This document shows, piece by piece, positions 33,930 through 34,801 of a DNA stretch of 34,801 nucleotides. Numbering within the stretch: the first letter of the stretch is position 1; each line of letters opens with the position of its first letter. The notes under the pieces are model-generated. The model saw only the letters and a program-made list of their open reading frames with translations. It ran no database searches and was not told where the DNA came from. Location: the NCBI GenBank assembly GCA_964437945.1, contig CAYTJF010000031.1, positions 1 to 34,801 on the forward strand, given 5' to 3'. The stretch is from Granulosicoccus sp964437945 (GTDB taxonomy: Bacteria; Pseudomonadota; Gammaproteobacteria; Granulosicoccales; Granulosicoccaceae). The position numbers were made by a program, and so were the translations under genes.

Positions 33930-34801
33930 TTGATCTGGTATCTGGTGAGAAGGGCTTTCTCGCTGTTGCTTGTTTTCGTTGGATTGGCAATCCTGATTTT
34001 CGTTATTGCGCGCATTGTGCCGGGCGATCCTGCCCGAATTGCACTGGGCCCGTTGGCGACTGCAAATCAGGTAGCGGAAATGCGCCGGGAAATGGGCCTT
34101 GACTTGCCCTTTGTTCAACAACTATGGAATTACCTGTCAGGTCTTGCTCAAGGTGATCTAGGCAAGTCACTTTTGACAAGCCGCTCAGTAATGAGTGACA
34201 TTCGCCATGCCCTGCCTGCCACTTTCGAACTGGTTCTTTTCACCATCATTTTACAGATTGGTCTTTCTATCCCTTTGGGTGTGCTTGCTGCGGTATACAG
34301 AGATACCTGGGTGGATAATGTCACACGAATCATTTCGCTGATTGGTGTAGTAACCCCTGGATTTGTGCTGGCGATTATTCTGCAGCTCATTGCCAGTTAT
34401 CACTTAACGTTTTTTCCTATAACCGGTCGGCTTGATTCCGCGTTGGATTTTACAGCTGATACAACTGGTCTGTTGCTGATTGATTCGATTCTGGCCGGGC
34501 GCTGGGATGTCTGGCTAGATGCAGTTCGACACTTGTTGCTGCCATCAATTGCCCTTGCAGCTGCCGGAGTAGGTCAGGTTATGCGCATAACGCGTTCCTC
34601 AATGATCGAAGTGGCAAGCAGGGATTTTATAGAAGCGTCGCGTGCTTATGGTATTCCTGAGCGAGTTGTTACCTTTCGCTATATGCTGCGTCTTGCCTGC
34701 GTGGCGCCGCTAACCATACTCGGGCTCGAGTTTGCATCATTAATTGGCAATGCGTTTATTGTTGAATTTGTGTTTAGCTGGCCAGGAATAGCAAGCTATG
34801 G
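33930..34801 (+). CDS. peptide/nickel-type ABC transporter permease (DppB-like), partial at window end
   Basis: The frame runs off the window end after about 290 codons. It begins at TTG 33930 with GGGAGA just upstream and gives the typical DppB N-terminus (IWYLVRRAFSLLLVFVGLAILIF), then RIVPGDPARIALG and GLDLPFVQQLWNYLSGLAQGDLG. The EAA loop follows (MIEVASRDFIEASRAYGIPERVVTFRYMLR), then the FVFSWPGIASYG segment near the C-terminus of the family. The 20-40 missing residues would be beyond 34801. It belongs to the DppB/OppB/GsiC type, with partner permease, ATPases and binding protein presumably further right. Confidence 0.88.
   Translation, partial: MIWYLVRRAFSLLLVFVGLAILIFVIARIVPGDPARIALGPLATANQVAEMRREMGLDLPFVQQLWNYLSGLAQGDLGKSLLTSRSVMSDIRHALPATFELVLFTIILQIGLSIPLGVLAAVYRDTWVDNVTRIISLIGVVTPGFVLAIILQLIASYHLTFFPITGRLDSALDFTADTTGLLLIDSILAGRWDVWLDAVRHLLLPSIALAAAGVGQVMRITRSSMIEVASRDFIEASRAYGIPERVVTFRYMLRLACVAPLTILGLEFASLIGNAFIVEFVFSWPGIASY

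Noticed and set aside
1..34801. Insertion sequences, prophage genes, tRNA or rRNA genes
   Set aside because: No transposase, integrase or phage gene, no flanking inverted repeats with target duplications, and no cloverleaf or rRNA sequence was recognised by eye.

Overview
This is a chromosomal window from a heterotrophic Gram-negative bacterium, most likely a marine-type gammaproteobacterium. The evidence is TRAP and ABC uptake systems with periplasmic binding proteins, a lipobox cytochrome, a Tat-type signal, a C-terminal GlyGly-CTERM-like tail, and an NDH-2-type dehydrogenase. Base composition looks moderate (a little under 50% GC by eye). Taxonomy is inference; no rRNA or tRNA gene is visible.

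Layout. (1) 1-2736: the end of a GntR/FCD regulator, a PdxA-like dehydrogenase and an aldehyde dehydrogenase of the 2-oxoglutarate-semialdehyde type, which suggests acid-sugar catabolism. (2) 2737-3838: a decayed stretch with a small membrane ORF and the C-terminal remnant of a TAP-like alpha/beta hydrolase. (3) 3839-12702: a sugar or polyol regulon. An FGGY kinase and a two-subunit transketolase run leftwards. A ribose-type ABC transporter (permease, binding protein, double ATPase) and two SDR dehydrogenases run rightwards from a shared promoter region. (4) 12767-15017: an orphan membrane protein, a strong hairpin, and a lipoprotein joining a ZU5-like domain to a di-haem MauG/CCP-type cytochrome. 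(5) 15120-21814: a polyamine-type ABC importer with a NodB-fold (imidase/deacetylase-like) hydrolase on the minus strand. Diverging from it are a BtpA/SgcQ-like TIM-barrel protein and a phosphoribosyltransferase. I know of no described pathway with this combination. (6) 21958-23133: an NHL beta-propeller exoprotein with a GlyGly-CTERM-like tail. (7) 23234-30856: a NanR-like regulator, a TRAP transporter (dctPQM), a guanidine-modifying-superfamily hydrolase, an exported acetamidase/formamidase and a small exported protein. (8) 30979-33623: a mini BON protein and a fusion of two DoxX-like membrane domains with an NDH-2 flavoprotein. (9) 33930-end: the first gene (permease) of a peptide/nickel-type ABC operon, cut by the window edge.

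How they may work together. Most of the window consists of separate uptake-plus-catabolism islands, each with its own transporter. In the sugar island, SDRs would oxidise a polyol to a ketose, the FGGY kinase would phosphorylate it, and the split transketolase would cleave it; the D-apulose pathway is one precedent. In the TRAP island, the imported solute is probably an amidine, guanidino or amide compound handled by the amidinohydrolase-type and amidase-type enzymes. Its regulator probably binds the TGGTATGA-type repeats in the divergent promoter region. The BtpA/PRTase/NodB-hydrolase/ABC island is the best candidate for an undescribed system. Post-transcriptional hairpins follow two binding-protein genes inside their operons, which would raise binding-protein levels over the membrane subunits.
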